Translations under genes and position numbers: made by a program
Assembly: GCF_003696265.1 (NCBI RefSeq)
Contig: NZ_RFFH01000002.1
Location: 434,001-498,000, forward strand
Direction: 5' to 3'
Source: Nocardia stercoris
GTDB lineage: Bacteria; Actinomycetota; Actinomycetes; Mycobacteriales; Mycobacteriaceae
DNA length: 64,000 nt
Shown: positions 8,476 to 18,792 of the stretch, in pieces
Position numbering within the stretch: the stretch's first letter is position 1
How the letters are laid out: the number at the start of each line of letters is the position of its first letter
The notes under the pieces: generated by a model
Databases searched by the model: none
Told to the model about the DNA's origin: nothing
The model's input: only the letters and a program-made list of their open reading frames with translations

Positions 8476-9189
8476 TTATTTGGTACCGGCCGGGACGAAG
8501 GGCGCGTTGATGGTGGTGAAGTACTGCGCGATCGCACCCACCGCGACCGGGAGCGTCACCACCAGGGCGCCGATCACGGTGCCCAGGAAGCCGACCACGG
8601 ACGCACCCGCGAGGCAGCCGACCGCCGCCCCGCCCAGCCCGCCGAACAGGGCGGTGATGGTGGCGACCGTGAGACCCGTGGCCACGGCACCGGCGGCGCA
8701 ACCGATGGCCGCCCCCGCTACCGCACCGGTCGCCGTACCGACCACACCGCCGACGCCGACCGTGGTGGCCAGCCGCGTCCAGGCCGCCACCTCACGGTCG
8801 TACGGGGTCTTCCACGGCGCGCTGTCTTGGAAGGGAAGGTCCACGTCCTGGGGGGTGTAGGTGGCGTGCGCGAGGTCGTACTGCGGGGTCAAAGTGGCTG
8901 TGTTGCCGTTGATCTGCGCGGCGATCGGAAAGGTGAAGTCGTCTACGCGCACCGCCAGCGGAGCCGCCCCGCCCACAGTCCCGTCGTCGCTGCGCACTTC
9001 GAGCACACCGTTGTCGTCGACCAGGCTGCCGCCGTCGGTGGTGACGGTCGCTCCGGTGGTGGTGAGGTCCACGTGATAGCCGATGGTCTGCCCTGGCGCC
9101 TCGGCGGGCGCGGCGTGCACGGTCCCGGCGGTGACGCCGATCGCGGCGATCGACAGTGCCGCGGTGGCGGCGAATTTCCTGATCTGCAT
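8476..9189 (-). CDS. Secreted glycine-zipper protein, array paralog 2
   Basis: A 237-aa paralog of its neighbours. It has a signal peptide (residues 1-26, ending VHA before AP), a beta-rich domain containing VRVDDFTFPIAAQINGNTA and VDLPFQDSAPWKTPYDRE, and a Gly/Ala-rich hydrophobic C-terminal half with two conserved Gly-Cys sites. The tail is shorter and lacks the Pro-rich end of the others. The leader before the ATG (AAGCAGCACATGCAGATC) is shared with paralog 3, so the duplications included the translation start region. It has its own terminator and promoter region, so the genes are not one operon. Function unknown. Confidence 0.82.
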   Translation of the reverse strand: MQIRKFAATAALSIAAIGVTAGTVHAAPAEAPGQTIGYHVDLTTTGATVTTDGGSLVDDNGVLEVRSDDGTVGGAAPLAVRVDDFTFPIAAQINGNTATLTPQYDLAHATYTPQDVDLPFQDSAPWKTPYDREVAAWTRLATTVGVGGVVGTATGAVAGAAIGCAAGAVATGLTVATITALFGGLGGAAVGCLAGASVVGFLGTVIGALVVTLPVAVGAIAQYFTTINAPFVPAGTK

Positions 9190-10024
9190 GTGCTGCTTGC
9201 TTCCTCGCTAGTCGGACGGAAGGAAAGCGGTGACGCCGCTCTGCCCAAGCGGCGCCGAACCCGCTGGTCCGTGCGATGAAGAATCCCCGAATCGGGCGAA
9301 TCGCTGAACGGTTGCGCTCAGCGCGAGTCGATTGCGGCTCATCCGAGACTGTTTCGCTGTCGCCGCCCGCGGTGTGGTGTGTACCCCGCATGCGGTCCGA
9401 TCGGAAGTGGGGGATCGGTGCGGGCGATTCGCTCTCCAGCGACGCCGTGGCGATCACCGTGGCACGGCACCCCACCGTCCTGCCGCGATCACTGACGAAC
9501 CCGTGCTGACGATTCCGATCGAGTGTCGAGTGCGCACTGGTGTACGCGCCGCGAAACGTACTGCACAGCGCTCGAGCGGGTGGGGAATTCTGATGTGGGC
9601 GCGATGAATTCGTGCGCTCAATGAAATAATCTGGGGTTCAAGGGATTTGCGTGATGATAGGGTGCCGCGAAATTTGCGGGTCGAACTCGGTATACCCGGA
9701 ATCCGATTGCGCGCCCCTGTGGGCGAGTTCGCCGGCATCCGAAGGCCGACGCTGCGTGGAGAATTGGGATAGCCACCGGCGGCTTGCGGGAGTAATTCTG
9801 CGGCACCAGAATTCGGGTTCGTCAGGTCACCGCTGTCGGTCCTCGGCGCCAGCGGCAAACCTTCGCGGGCTTGCACAAGCAGTCGGAATTCGAGTTCGAG
9901 AAAACGAAGAAGCCTTCCCAGCAGGACCGGTTTTCGTTCGGCTATGGGCTGTCCGGCCGTGTGGCACACGGAAATTCTTGTGCCGCAACCAGCTTCGGCT
10001 CACCTGGCTGCGCGCACGGCGAAG
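9190..10024. other. Long intergenic region between array paralogs 2 and 3
   Basis: About 830 bases with no convincing gene. The open frames on either strand have poor codon bias and no family-like residues. The stretch around 9610-9760 is less G+C-rich than its surroundings. It may carry the paralog 2 promoter; the rest is unexplained. Confidence 0.45.
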
Positions 10025-10052
10025 CCCCGTCCGGCCGAGCGGCCGAACGGGG
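10025..10052 (-). terminator. Terminator of array paralog 3
   Basis: CCCCGTCCGGCC pairs with GGCCGAACGGGG around a GAGC loop with a single mismatch. It lies 24 nt after the paralog 3 stop on the minus strand. Confidence 0.7.
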
Positions 10053-10076
10053 TCTCCTGAAGCGAGCGACCGGCCC

Positions 10077-10817
10077 TTACTTGGCGGGGGCCGGGGGGTT
10101 GAAGGGCTCGGTGATGGTGGTGACGTACTGGATCGCGGCGCCGATGGCGACCGGGACGGTGATCACGATCTGGCCGAGGAAGGTGCCGATGAAGCCGGTC
10201 GCGGCGGCACCGACGAGGCAGCCACCGAAGCCACCGGCGGCGCCGGCGGGGACAGCGCCGACGGCGCTACCGGCGATGGCGCCGAGGATACCGGTGGCGG
10301 TCCCGGCGCCGGCGGCGCCCACGGCGCAACCGATCGCGGCACCGGTCAGACCACCGAGGGCGGTGCCGATGGTGGCGCCGGTGCCGACGGTGTCCTTGAA
10401 GCGGGTGAAGGCGGCGACCTCACGGTCGTAGGGGGTCTTCCACGGGGCCTGGTCCTGGAAGGGCAGGTCCACGTCGGCGGCGAGGGAGGCGTGGTCGAGG
10501 TCGATCTGCGGGGTCAGCACGGCGGTGTTGCCGTCGACCTGTGCGTCGATCGGGAACGCGACGTCGTCGACCTGAACGGTCAGCGGGGTGCCCGCGACCA
10601 CGACGCCCTGGTCGTTCTTGACCTCGAGCTTGCCGTCCTCGACCGCCAGGGTGCCACCGTCGACCGAGTAGGTCAGGCTGGTGTCGGTCGCCTCGGCCTG
10701 GTAGCTGACGGCCCGGGCCGGCGCGTCGGTGGCCGGGTCGGCGTGGGCCGTGCCGGCGGCGACGCCGATCGTGGCGATCGACAGCGCCGCGGTCGCGGCG
10801 TACTTCTTGATCTGCAT
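10077..10817 (-). CDS. Secreted glycine-zipper protein, array paralog 3
   Basis: A 246-aa secreted protein very close to paralog 4. It has a signal peptide of 26 residues ending AHA before DP, a beta-rich region with VQVDDVAFPIDAQVDGNTA, the family core VDLPFQDQAPWKTPYDREVA, and a Gly/Ala hydrophobic part with conserved Cys in AAIGCAVG and GGCLVGAA. It ends ITEPFNPPAPAK. A 153-nt stretch is identical at DNA level to paralog 4. The start ATG has a GAGGGAA ribosome site and the shared leader GCAGCACATGCAGATC. Exported; function unknown. Confidence 0.83.
   Translation of the reverse strand: MQIKKYAATAALSIATIGVAAGTAHADPATDAPARAVSYQAEATDTSLTYSVDGGTLAVEDGKLEVKNDQGVVVAGTPLTVQVDDVAFPIDAQVDGNTAVLTPQIDLDHASLAADVDLPFQDQAPWKTPYDREVAAFTRFKDTVGTGATIGTALGGLTGAAIGCAVGAAGAGTATGILGAIAGSAVGAVPAGAAGGFGGCLVGAAATGFIGTFLGQIVITVPVAIGAAIQYVTTITEPFNPPAPAK
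10389..10541. repeat. 153-nt identical block shared by paralogs 3 and 4
   Basis: Bases 10389-10541 are identical to 11451-11603 (offset 1062) and are bounded by mismatches at 10388 and 10542. Synonymous sites are identical too. This points to recent duplication or gene conversion between the two genes. Confidence 0.9.
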
Positions 10818-11072
10818 GTGCTGCTTGTTCCCTCACTCGTCGAACGAACCGAGCGCGATGGTGCTGCGCGGCCCCAGGCGGTTGCCGAACCTGTCGATCC
10901 GTGCGGCGAGAGTGCCCGATCCGAGCCGATCCGGGAATGATTGCGATCAGTGAGATTCGATCTCGGTCGCACGCCATGAGGGATTCTGCCGGTGGAATGC
11001 TCCGCGTACTCGGTGGCGCGCGTTGTGTCGGCGCCGATCGTTCAGGTCCTGCGGCAAGGGGTTTCGCGCGGA

Positions 11073-11108
11073 GAAGCCCCCGCCAGGCAGCTGCCGGACG
11101 GGGGCTTC
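11073..11108 (-). terminator. Terminator of array paralog 4
   Basis: GAAGCCCCC (11073-11081) pairs with GGGGGCTTC (11100-11108); the loop can extend the stem. It lies 30 nt past the paralog 4 stop. Confidence 0.7.
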
Positions 11109-11138
11109 CTCGTTCAGTTCGGTAGACCCGACCAGCCC

Positions 11139-11879
11139 CTACTTGGCGGGGGCCGGGGGGTTGAAGGGCTCGGTGATGGTGGTGACGTACTGGATGGTGG
11201 CGCCGATGATGACCGGCAGGGTGACCACGATCTGGCCGAGGAAGGTGCCGATGAAGCCGGTGGCGGCGGCACCGACGAGGCAACCACCCAGGCCACCTGC
11301 GGCAGCGCCCGGGGCGGTGGCAACGCCGCTACCGGAGATGAAGCCGAGGATACCGCCACCGGTGGCGCCGCCGGCGGCGCCCGCGGCGCAACCGATGGCC
11401 GCACCGGTCAGACCACCGAGGGCGGTGCCGATGGTGGCGCCGGTGCCGATGGTGTCCTTGAAGCGGGTGAAGGCGGCGACCTCACGGTCGTAGGGGGTCT
11501 TCCACGGGGCCTGGTCCTGGAAGGGCAGGTCCACGTCGGCGGCGAGGGAGGCGTGGTCGAGGTCGATCTGCGGGGTCAGCACGGCGGTGTTGCCGTCGAC
11601 CTGGGCGTCGATCGGGAAGGCGACGTCGTCGACCTGAACGGTCAGCGGGGTACCCGCGACGACGGTGCCCTGGCTGTTCTTGACCTCGAGGCGGCCGTCG
11701 TTGACGTCGAGAGTGCCACCGTCGACCGAGTAGGTCAGCGAGGTGTCGGTGGTGGTCGCCTTGTAGGAGATGGGGGCCGGCGCGTCGGTGGCGACGGGGT
11801 CCGCGTGAACGGTGCCGGCGGCAACGCCCATGGCGGCGATGGACAGCGCCGCAGTGGCGGCGTACTTCTTCATCTGCAT
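11139..11879 (-). CDS. Secreted glycine-zipper protein, array paralog 4
   Basis: A 246-aa paralog with the same plan as paralog 3: signal peptide MQMKKYAATAALS to VHA before DP, a beta-rich part, the core FQDQAPWKTPYDRE, a Gly/Ala-rich hydrophobic half with two Gly-Cys sites, and the tail ITEPFNPPAPAK. The ATG at 11879 is chosen because it follows GAGGAA at good spacing and matches the start of paralog 3; upstream ATGs in frame are less likely. It is divergent from rmlB, with a CRP/GlxR-type site between them. Function unknown. Confidence 0.83.
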   Translation of the reverse strand: MQMKKYAATAALSIAAMGVAAGTVHADPVATDAPAPISYKATTTDTSLTYSVDGGTLDVNDGRLEVKNSQGTVVAGTPLTVQVDDVAFPIDAQVDGNTAVLTPQIDLDHASLAADVDLPFQDQAPWKTPYDREVAAFTRFKDTIGTGATIGTALGGLTGAAIGCAAGAAGGATGGGILGFISGSGVATAPGAAAGGLGGCLVGAAATGFIGTFLGQIVVTLPVIIGATIQYVTTITEPFNPPAPAK

Positions 11880-12204
11880 TGTGGAGTTCCTCATCAGGTG
11901 TTCGCGCAGTGCAGTCACGGCGTCGTTCGACGTGCCCGCGGTGCCGTAATCCCGGCGGGCTCAGGGTATGTGCCCGGGTTGCGGTCCGCATGCCGGTGGA
12001 AGCGGCTGTGAGCTGCGGGTCTCTCAATGTTTCAAGGGACTCACGCATCACAACGGGTCAGAGCTAACGCCCCGTGAACCCTGGTGATCCCGCAGTTCAG
12101 GCATCGTTCACCTCCGCTTCGCTGTGGATAGAATTCGGCTGAAAAACCGCTGATTGCACGGCATCTCCCGACGGGCGGTGAGAAGTTAGTCCACAAACAA
12201 TTAA

Positions 12205-13371
<1,167 letters not shown>

Positions 13372-13377
13372 CGGCAA

Positions 13378-13404
13378 CGGGCGGACCCGAATCGGATCCG
13401 CCCG
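13378..13404. terminator. Terminator between convergent rmlB and DUF2142 gene
   Basis: CGGGCGGA (13378-13385) pairs with TCCGCCCG (13397-13404), and an inner CCG-AAT-CGG extends the stem past a mismatch. The near-symmetric hairpin lies between two converging genes. Confidence 0.7.
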
Positions 13405-13427
13405 CTACCCCGATAAGGCCGCTTACC

Positions 13428-14981
13428 TCAGCCCCAGACGAAGTAGTTGTATTTGAGCAACGCGGCCGACAGCGCGAACACCGACGCCGCGACGACCGTG
13501 ACCGCCGGGCCCACCGTCGGAATCTTGCCCCGAGCGTCGCTGAGCCGCAACGGCATCCACCGCAGCAGCACCGCGAAGAACGCGATCGCCAGCGGCACGA
13601 AGTACCGGCCCTGCACACCGTCGATCAGGTAGTAGTCGACCGGCGAGAACGACATGTACAGCGTCACGTAGATCATCGCCACACTGGCCGCCACGGTCAG
13701 CGCCACGATCCAGGTCCGGGTTCGGGTGGCGGGCGACCACGACATGCGCTCGGCCACACCCACACTCACCGCCAAGGCGAGCAGGCACGCCACGATCGAC
13801 AGCGCCGGCACATCGACGTAAGCGAAGCCGAGTTCCCCGAAGAACTGCGTGAACCAGCGCTGATCCCGCAACCACACACTGTCGAAGAACGTGCCGGTGA
13901 ACTGGAACGGATCGCTCAGGATGTGGTGCAGCTGGTCGCTGGGCCGCACCGAATGCCATTGCGCGGCAGGCCGCATCAAGCCCATACCGTCGCCGGTGGG
14001 GGCGGCCTGCTTCATCCATACCGCGAACAGGCCCGCACCCAGGGCCGCGAAGCCCCACGGGATCCAGCGCCGCCACCCGCGCAGGCCGTACCGATTCGCC
14101 GGGATCACCACGGTCAGCATGGCCAGCAGCAGGTAGGTCGGCTTGCACAGCGGCAGCAGAACCGTCGCGCCCAGTGCGGCAACCAGTTCCGGCCGGGTCA
14201 GTTTCGCGCCCAGGAACAGGCCCTTCACCAGCAGGCACGACACCAGGATCGCGAGCGCGTTGGTGACCGTGTCGGCGGTGACCGTGCCGGCCTGGAACAG
14301 TGCGATCGGCAGCACCGAGACCGTGAACGCCAGCCACTGCACCCGATAGCCGCGCAGCGACCGCAACGCGAAACCGACGATCACCAGATAGGCGAGCAGG
14401 TCGGCCAGCCGGGTCAGCTCGACGGTGGCGCCCACGTTCAGGTCCAGCGCCTGCGCGGTTCGAATGGCCACCGCCGCAGGGATATACGGCACCGGCGAGT
14501 AGGCCGCGGTGTTGGTGAACCACATCGTCTTGGTCTGCTTCGACACCGGCTGCGCGCCGAGCGCGTCGTAGGCCGAGGGATCGACCACGATCGGGTCCGG
14601 CTCGTCGGGCTTGTGGTTGTAATCGCGGAACGCGTAGTCCATCTCGGCGTCGATGCTCACCGAGATCTGGCCGCCGTAGGCGACCCCGCGGTCGTCCGGG
14701 ATCTTGTGCGGGGCGAAACCACCGTGCGCCACCTGGAAGGCGCGACCGAACTGGGTGATCTCGTCGTGCCCCCAGAACGGCGGCGTCACCACCGAGAACA
14801 GTGCACCGAACAGGCCGGCCACCACGACGAAAGCCAGTGCGCCCGCACCGAATCGGCGCTGCACCACGCCCCACAGGCCGCGCACCCCCGTGGTTTTCCC
14901 GGGAGCGGGCATCGCGGTCGCGGTCTCCGAGTCCGCCGACACCTCTTCGGCCGCAGTGTCTTCGAGATCGGCCGAACTCAT
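13428..14981 (-). CDS. DUF2142-like polytopic membrane protein (GT-C type)
   Basis: A 517-aa membrane protein with a cytoplasmic N-terminal tail of about 45 residues and roughly 11-12 membrane segments. The first extracellular loop holds PPFWGHDEITQF, an acidic motif typical of the DUF2142 family, thought to be GT-C-type transferases that use polyprenyl-phosphate sugars. The ATG at 14981 overlaps the stop of the upstream glycosyltransferase (ATGA), so the two are translationally coupled. Together with the GtrB-like enzyme it probably adds a sugar outside the membrane; the acceptor is unknown. Confidence 0.78.
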   Translation of the reverse strand: MSSADLEDTAAEEVSADSETATAMPAPGKTTGVRGLWGVVQRRFGAGALAFVVVAGLFGALFSVVTPPFWGHDEITQFGRAFQVAHGGFAPHKIPDDRGVAYGGQISVSIDAEMDYAFRDYNHKPDEPDPIVVDPSAYDALGAQPVSKQTKTMWFTNTAAYSPVPYIPAAVAIRTAQALDLNVGATVELTRLADLLAYLVIVGFALRSLRGYRVQWLAFTVSVLPIALFQAGTVTADTVTNALAILVSCLLVKGLFLGAKLTRPELVAALGATVLLPLCKPTYLLLAMLTVVIPANRYGLRGWRRWIPWGFAALGAGLFAVWMKQAAPTGDGMGLMRPAAQWHSVRPSDQLHHILSDPFQFTGTFFDSVWLRDQRWFTQFFGELGFAYVDVPALSIVACLLALAVSVGVAERMSWSPATRTRTWIVALTVAASVAMIYVTLYMSFSPVDYYLIDGVQGRYFVPLAIAFFAVLLRWMPLRLSDARGKIPTVGPAVTVVAASVFALSAALLKYNYFVWG

Positions 14982-15949
14982 CGCACGTCCTGCCGCGCCC
15001 AATCGCTCACGCGCTCACCGACAGCCGAATAACGCAGGTACATCAGCCGCGCCGCCTCGTGCCGGGAGCGGCGGATGCCGTCCAGGATCAGACCGGCCGT
15101 CCAGGCCAGGCTGCCGAACAGCAGCAGCGTGAAACCCAGGAACAGCGTGGGGAACCGCGGCACCGTGTGCGTCTCGTAGAACTCGAACACGATCGGGGTG
15201 ATCAGCACCAGCGATACCAGCCACGACAGCGTGCCGACCAGGCCGTAGAACGCGACCGGCCGCTCGTGCCGGGCGAGCCCGGCGATCAGGCGCAGGATCT
15301 TGAAGCCGTCGTGATAGGTGCGCAGCTTGGATTCACTGCCCTCCGGGCGATCCCGGAACCCGACATTCACCGCCGTCTGCGGCACCCGCAGGTGCAGCGA
15401 GTGCACGGTCAGCTCGGTCTCGATCTCGAACTCGCGCGACACCGCGGGGAAGCTCTTGACGAAGCGCCGGGAGAACACGCGGTAGCCGGACAGCATGTCC
15501 TCGACGTTCTCGCCGAAGACCTTGCCCACCACGCCGTTGAGGACCTTGTTGCCGGTCTCGTGCCCGGCCCGGTAGGCGGAATCGGCGCCCTCGTCCTGTT
15601 TGCGCACACCCAGCACGTGGTCGTACGGGCCCGACAGCAGGGTTTCGATCATCTTCGGGGCGGCGAACGCGTCGTAGGTGTCGTCGCCGTCGATCATCAG
15701 ATAGACATCGGCCTCGATGTCGGCGAAGGCGCGGCGCACCACGTTGCCCTTGCCCTTGACGTGCTCGAACCGCACGATCGCGCCCGCGGCCCGCGCCTGC
15801 TCGGCGGTGGCGTCGGTGCTGCGGTTGTCGTAGACGTAGACGACGATGCCCGGAACGGCGGCCTTCAGGTCGGAGACGACCTTGGCGACGGCTGCCTCTT
15901 CATTGTGGCAGGGCACCACGGCGGCGATACGAAGCTCGGTGGGGTCCAC
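14978..15949 (-). CDS. GT2 polyprenyl-phosphate glycosyltransferase (GtrB/DPM-like)
   Basis: A 323-aa family 2 glycosyltransferase of the dolichol/undecaprenyl-phosphate sugar synthase type. The catalytic domain has VVPCHNEEAAV at the N-terminus, DNRSTDAT, the metal-binding MIDGDDTYD, and SGYRVFSRRF with FEIETELTVH. Two membrane segments follow near residues 235-290. It likely loads a hexose on a polyprenyl phosphate at the inner leaflet. The start is uncertain; GTG at 15949 gives a sensible length, and longer GTG/ATG starts exist. It is coupled to the DUF2142 gene and divergent from the GtrA gene. Confidence 0.85.
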   Translation of the reverse strand: MDPTELRIAAVVPCHNEEAAVAKVVSDLKAAVPGIVVYVYDNRSTDATAEQARAAGAIVRFEHVKGKGNVVRRAFADIEADVYLMIDGDDTYDAFAAPKMIETLLSGPYDHVLGVRKQDEGADSAYRAGHETGNKVLNGVVGKVFGENVEDMLSGYRVFSRRFVKSFPAVSREFEIETELTVHSLHLRVPQTAVNVGFRDRPEGSESKLRTYHDGFKILRLIAGLARHERPVAFYGLVGTLSWLVSLVLITPIVFEFYETHTVPRFPTLFLGFTLLLFGSLAWTAGLILDGIRRSRHEAARLMYLRYSAVGERVSDWARQDVR

Positions 15950-16142
15950 CCGGTCAATCCCTCGTGTTGATCGGACACTTGCGGCAACACGGGGGAGGGT
16001 ACAGGGAGGACTCGTTGTTCTGCCCGACAACCCATGCAGCCGCATACCGGGGATGGTGCACGGCAGCCCTGCGTGTAGTGCCGACAACCCTGGCAGACAG
16101 TCGCCCTCGGCCCGCAGCCGGGTCTCGAGGTACCGTCACCCG

Positions 16143-16634
16143 GTGTCCAGCAGCAATACCGCGGCCGATCCGGTCGCGCGGCCCGACCTCCCGCTCGTGC
16201 AGCGGGTAGTCGCCGGACTCCGCCAAGGTGCCGCGTTCCTGGTGGTCGGTGGCATCGGATTCTTGGTCGACGCCGGGACATACAACCTGCTGGTCTTCTG
16301 GAGCGGGCACGGCCCGCTCTTCCATCAGCCACTGGTGGCGAAGATCCTCGCGATCGTGACCGCGACCGTCGTCACCTATTTCGGCAACAAGTGGTGGACG
16401 TTCGCGCACAAACAAGGCGGCGGCGCCGCACGCGAATATGTGCTCTATGCAATGTTCAATGTGATCGCCATCGCACTGCAGTTGGGGTGCCTCGGGTTTT
16501 CCCGCTACGTGCTACATCTGTCCACTCCGCTGTCGGACAACATCTCGGGCACGGTGATCGGCCAGATCATCGCCGTCGCCTTCCGCTACTGGGCCTACGA
16601 CCGCTTCGTGTTCGTGGATCGCAAGGAACAGTGA
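16143..16634 (+). CDS. GtrA-family membrane protein (lipid-linked sugar flippase)
   Basis: A 163-aa protein with four membrane segments in the GtrA pattern: GAAFLVVGGIGFLVDAGTYNLL, ILAIVTATVVTYFGNKWWTF, YVLYAMFNVIAIALQLG, and a final helix ending AVAFRYWAYDRFVF. The motifs NKWWTF and FRYWAYDRFVF are family hallmarks. GtrA proteins are thought to move polyprenyl-linked sugars across the membrane; mycobacterial Rv3789 is a relative linked to arabinan synthesis. The GTG at 16143 begins after no clear ribosome site. It is divergent from the GtrB-like gene and 228 nt before glfT2. Confidence 0.85.
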   Translation: MSSSNTAADPVARPDLPLVQRVVAGLRQGAAFLVVGGIGFLVDAGTYNLLVFWSGHGPLFHQPLVAKILAIVTATVVTYFGNKWWTFAHKQGGGAAREYVLYAMFNVIAIALQLGCLGFSRYVLHLSTPLSDNISGTVIGQIIAVAFRYWAYDRFVFVDRKEQ

Positions 16635-16862
16635 ATATGCGTGCCTGTGCGGGCAATTGCGTGGCCTTGCCGCGACACCGCCGCCCGACACCCGGGCACG
16701 GTGACCGCACCACTGCCGGGCCGACGACGTCCGGGCACAGTTCGAAACATTCCGTGTACACCGTTCGTCCGGGTCGGTTGATATTCTCAGCGCGGCCGGA
16801 TGCGACGAAACGGGTGCAGCATCCAGATTTCCGACCGATGAGAACTTCGAGGATTTCCGACT

Positions 16863-18746
16863 ATGGATCAGGCTGGGGCCGTGACCGAAACCGATCGTCG
16901 TAGCGCCGATCCCGCGCCCGCCACACTGCGGGCCGACCACGACGCGCCCGAGCGACTGGTGCTACAGCGCGGCCTGTTCGCCGGCCCGGCGCCCAAGATC
17001 AGCGACGACCTGTACGCGGTCGCCGACGGCAAGGTCACCCGCGAGCGGCTGTCGCTGCGACTGGCGGTCGACACCTCCGTTCACACCAACACCTACTTCG
17101 GCCGGTTCGCCGCCGCCTACTGGCAGCGCTGGACCACCGTCACCGAACTCGAGGTGGCGATGACGCTGGAGGTGGGCAAGCGGGTCAAGGTGCGCCTCGC
17201 CGCCTCCGACATCGCCGGCCACCGCCGGGTCATCGACACCGCGGACGTGCGTGCCGACGGCCGCGTCGTGCTGCGCGCGCCGCTGGACCAGTACGTCGAC
17301 GGCGGCGCGCTGTGGCTGGAATTCGACTCGATCGGCGGCGAGGCCCTGATCACCGACGTCGAGTGGACCGCGGTCGCGCCCGAGCGGATCCGGCCGGTCG
17401 CCATCGCGATCTGCACTTTCAACCGGGCCAACGACTGCGCTCACACCGTGGCCGCGCTGGCCTCGGACCCGACCGTGCTGAACGCGATCGACGCGGTGTA
17501 CGTGGTGGACCAGGGCACCGACCTGGTGCGCGACCAGGACCTGTACCAGGCGAAGGCGCCGGAGTTCGGTGACAAGCTGCGCTACATCCAGCAGCCGAAT
17601 CTCGGTGGTGCGGGCGGGTTTACGCGCGGCCTGTACGAGGTGTCCGCCGCCAACGAGCACGCCGACGTCATCCTGATGGACGACGACATCCTGTGCGAGC
17701 CGGAAACGGTGTTGCGGCTCAACGCTTTCGCGAACATGACCGTCGAACCGACCCTGGTCGGCGCGCAGATGCTGTTCCTGCTCAACCCCGACTACCTCAA
17801 CGTCGGTGCCGAGGAGACCAACCTGCCCGTGTTGCGGCACGGCCAGAAGGTCTCGAAGGCGTTGCGCAACACCAGCATGCTGAAGAAGAACCAGGAACGC
17901 CGCGTCGACGCCGGCTACAACGCCTGGTGGACCTGCCTCATCCCCGCCGAGGTGGTCGCCGAGATCGGACTGCCGGTCCCGATCTTCTTCCAGTGGGACG
18001 ACGTGGAATACGGCCTGCGCGCCCGCGAACACGGCTTCGTCACGGTGACGTTGCCCAACGCGGCGGTGTGGCACGCCGACTTCTACTGGAAGGACTTCGA
18101 CGACTGGGCGCGGTACTTCTCGTCCCGCAACTCGCTCATCGTGTCCTCGCTGCACACCGACCTGGACCCGAAAGCCATTCGGCGCCAGCTGTTCCGGGAG
18201 ATCTGCGAATACCTGGTCGGCATGCAGTACGGCCTCGCGCACACCACGCTGCAGGGCATCGAGGACTACCTGAAGGGCCCGAAGGCGCTCGCCGACGGCG
18301 GCCAGGAGGCCCTGAAGCTGGCCCGCACCAGCCGCGGCGACTACGCCGAGACCCAGAAGGTCCCGGCCGCTACCGCCCCCGTCCGCAACGCCGACCTGCG
18401 CATCTCCCGCGACACCGGTGAACCGAGCCGCCTGATGCTCACCCTGCTCAAGCGCGCCGTGCAGCAGTGGACCGGCCGCGTCGCCCCCGGCCCCGTCGCC
18501 ATCCCGCGCGAGGACGCGCACTGGTGGCACATCGGCCTGTACGCCCAGGTCGTGGTCACCGACGCCTCCCAGTCCGGCGTCCGAATTCGCCGCCGCGACA
18601 AGGCCCGTGCCCGCGCCCTGCTGATCCGCGCCTTCCGGGTGCTGCGCAAGCTGGAACGGGAACTCCCGGAGGTCACGCGCCAGTACCGTGCGGCCATGCC
18701 GCAGCTGACCAGCCGCGAGAACTGGGAACGCTTGTACGGCATCTGA
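16863..18746 (+). CDS. glfT2: Galactofuranosyltransferase GlfT2
   Basis: GlfT2 (627 aa; about 637 in M. tuberculosis) polymerises the galactan of arabinogalactan from UDP-galactofuranose at the inner membrane face. An N-terminal beta-sandwich carries TYFGRFAAAYWQRWTTV. The GT-A domain has ICTFNRANDC, VVDQG, QPNLGGAGGF, the metal motif D273-D274-D275, the second acidic motif W378-D379-D380 and H404 in AVWHAD. The C-terminal helical domain ends QLTSRENWERLYG. All catalytic residues are present. The gene is followed by a strong terminator; glf, its usual neighbour, is not in the window. Confidence 0.93.
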   Translation: MDQAGAVTETDRRSADPAPATLRADHDAPERLVLQRGLFAGPAPKISDDLYAVADGKVTRERLSLRLAVDTSVHTNTYFGRFAAAYWQRWTTVTELEVAMTLEVGKRVKVRLAASDIAGHRRVIDTADVRADGRVVLRAPLDQYVDGGALWLEFDSIGGEALITDVEWTAVAPERIRPVAIAICTFNRANDCAHTVAALASDPTVLNAIDAVYVVDQGTDLVRDQDLYQAKAPEFGDKLRYIQQPNLGGAGGFTRGLYEVSAANEHADVILMDDDILCEPETVLRLNAFANMTVEPTLVGAQMLFLLNPDYLNVGAEETNLPVLRHGQKVSKALRNTSMLKKNQERRVDAGYNAWWTCLIPAEVVAEIGLPVPIFFQWDDVEYGLRAREHGFVTVTLPNAAVWHADFYWKDFDDWARYFSSRNSLIVSSLHTDLDPKAIRRQLFREICEYLVGMQYGLAHTTLQGIEDYLKGPKALADGGQEALKLARTSRGDYAETQKVPAATAPVRNADLRISRDTGEPSRLMLTLLKRAVQQWTGRVAPGPVAIPREDAHWWHIGLYAQVVVTDASQSGVRIRRRDKARARALLIRAFRVLRKLERELPEVTRQYRAAMPQLTSRENWERLYGI

Positions 18747-18763
18747 TCTCCGATCGATCTCCG

Positions 18764-18792
18764 GTGCGGCCACGGGAAAACCGTGGCCGCAC
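18764..18792 (+). terminator. Terminator of glfT2
   Basis: GTGCGGCCACGG pairs perfectly with CCGTGGCCGCAC around a GAAAA loop and is followed by TGCGTTTT. It lies 18 nt after the glfT2 stop. Confidence 0.85.

Noticed and set aside
9454..9969. 171-aa frame in the gap between array paralogs 2 and 3
   Set aside because: No ribosome site, poor codon bias, no recognisable sequence.
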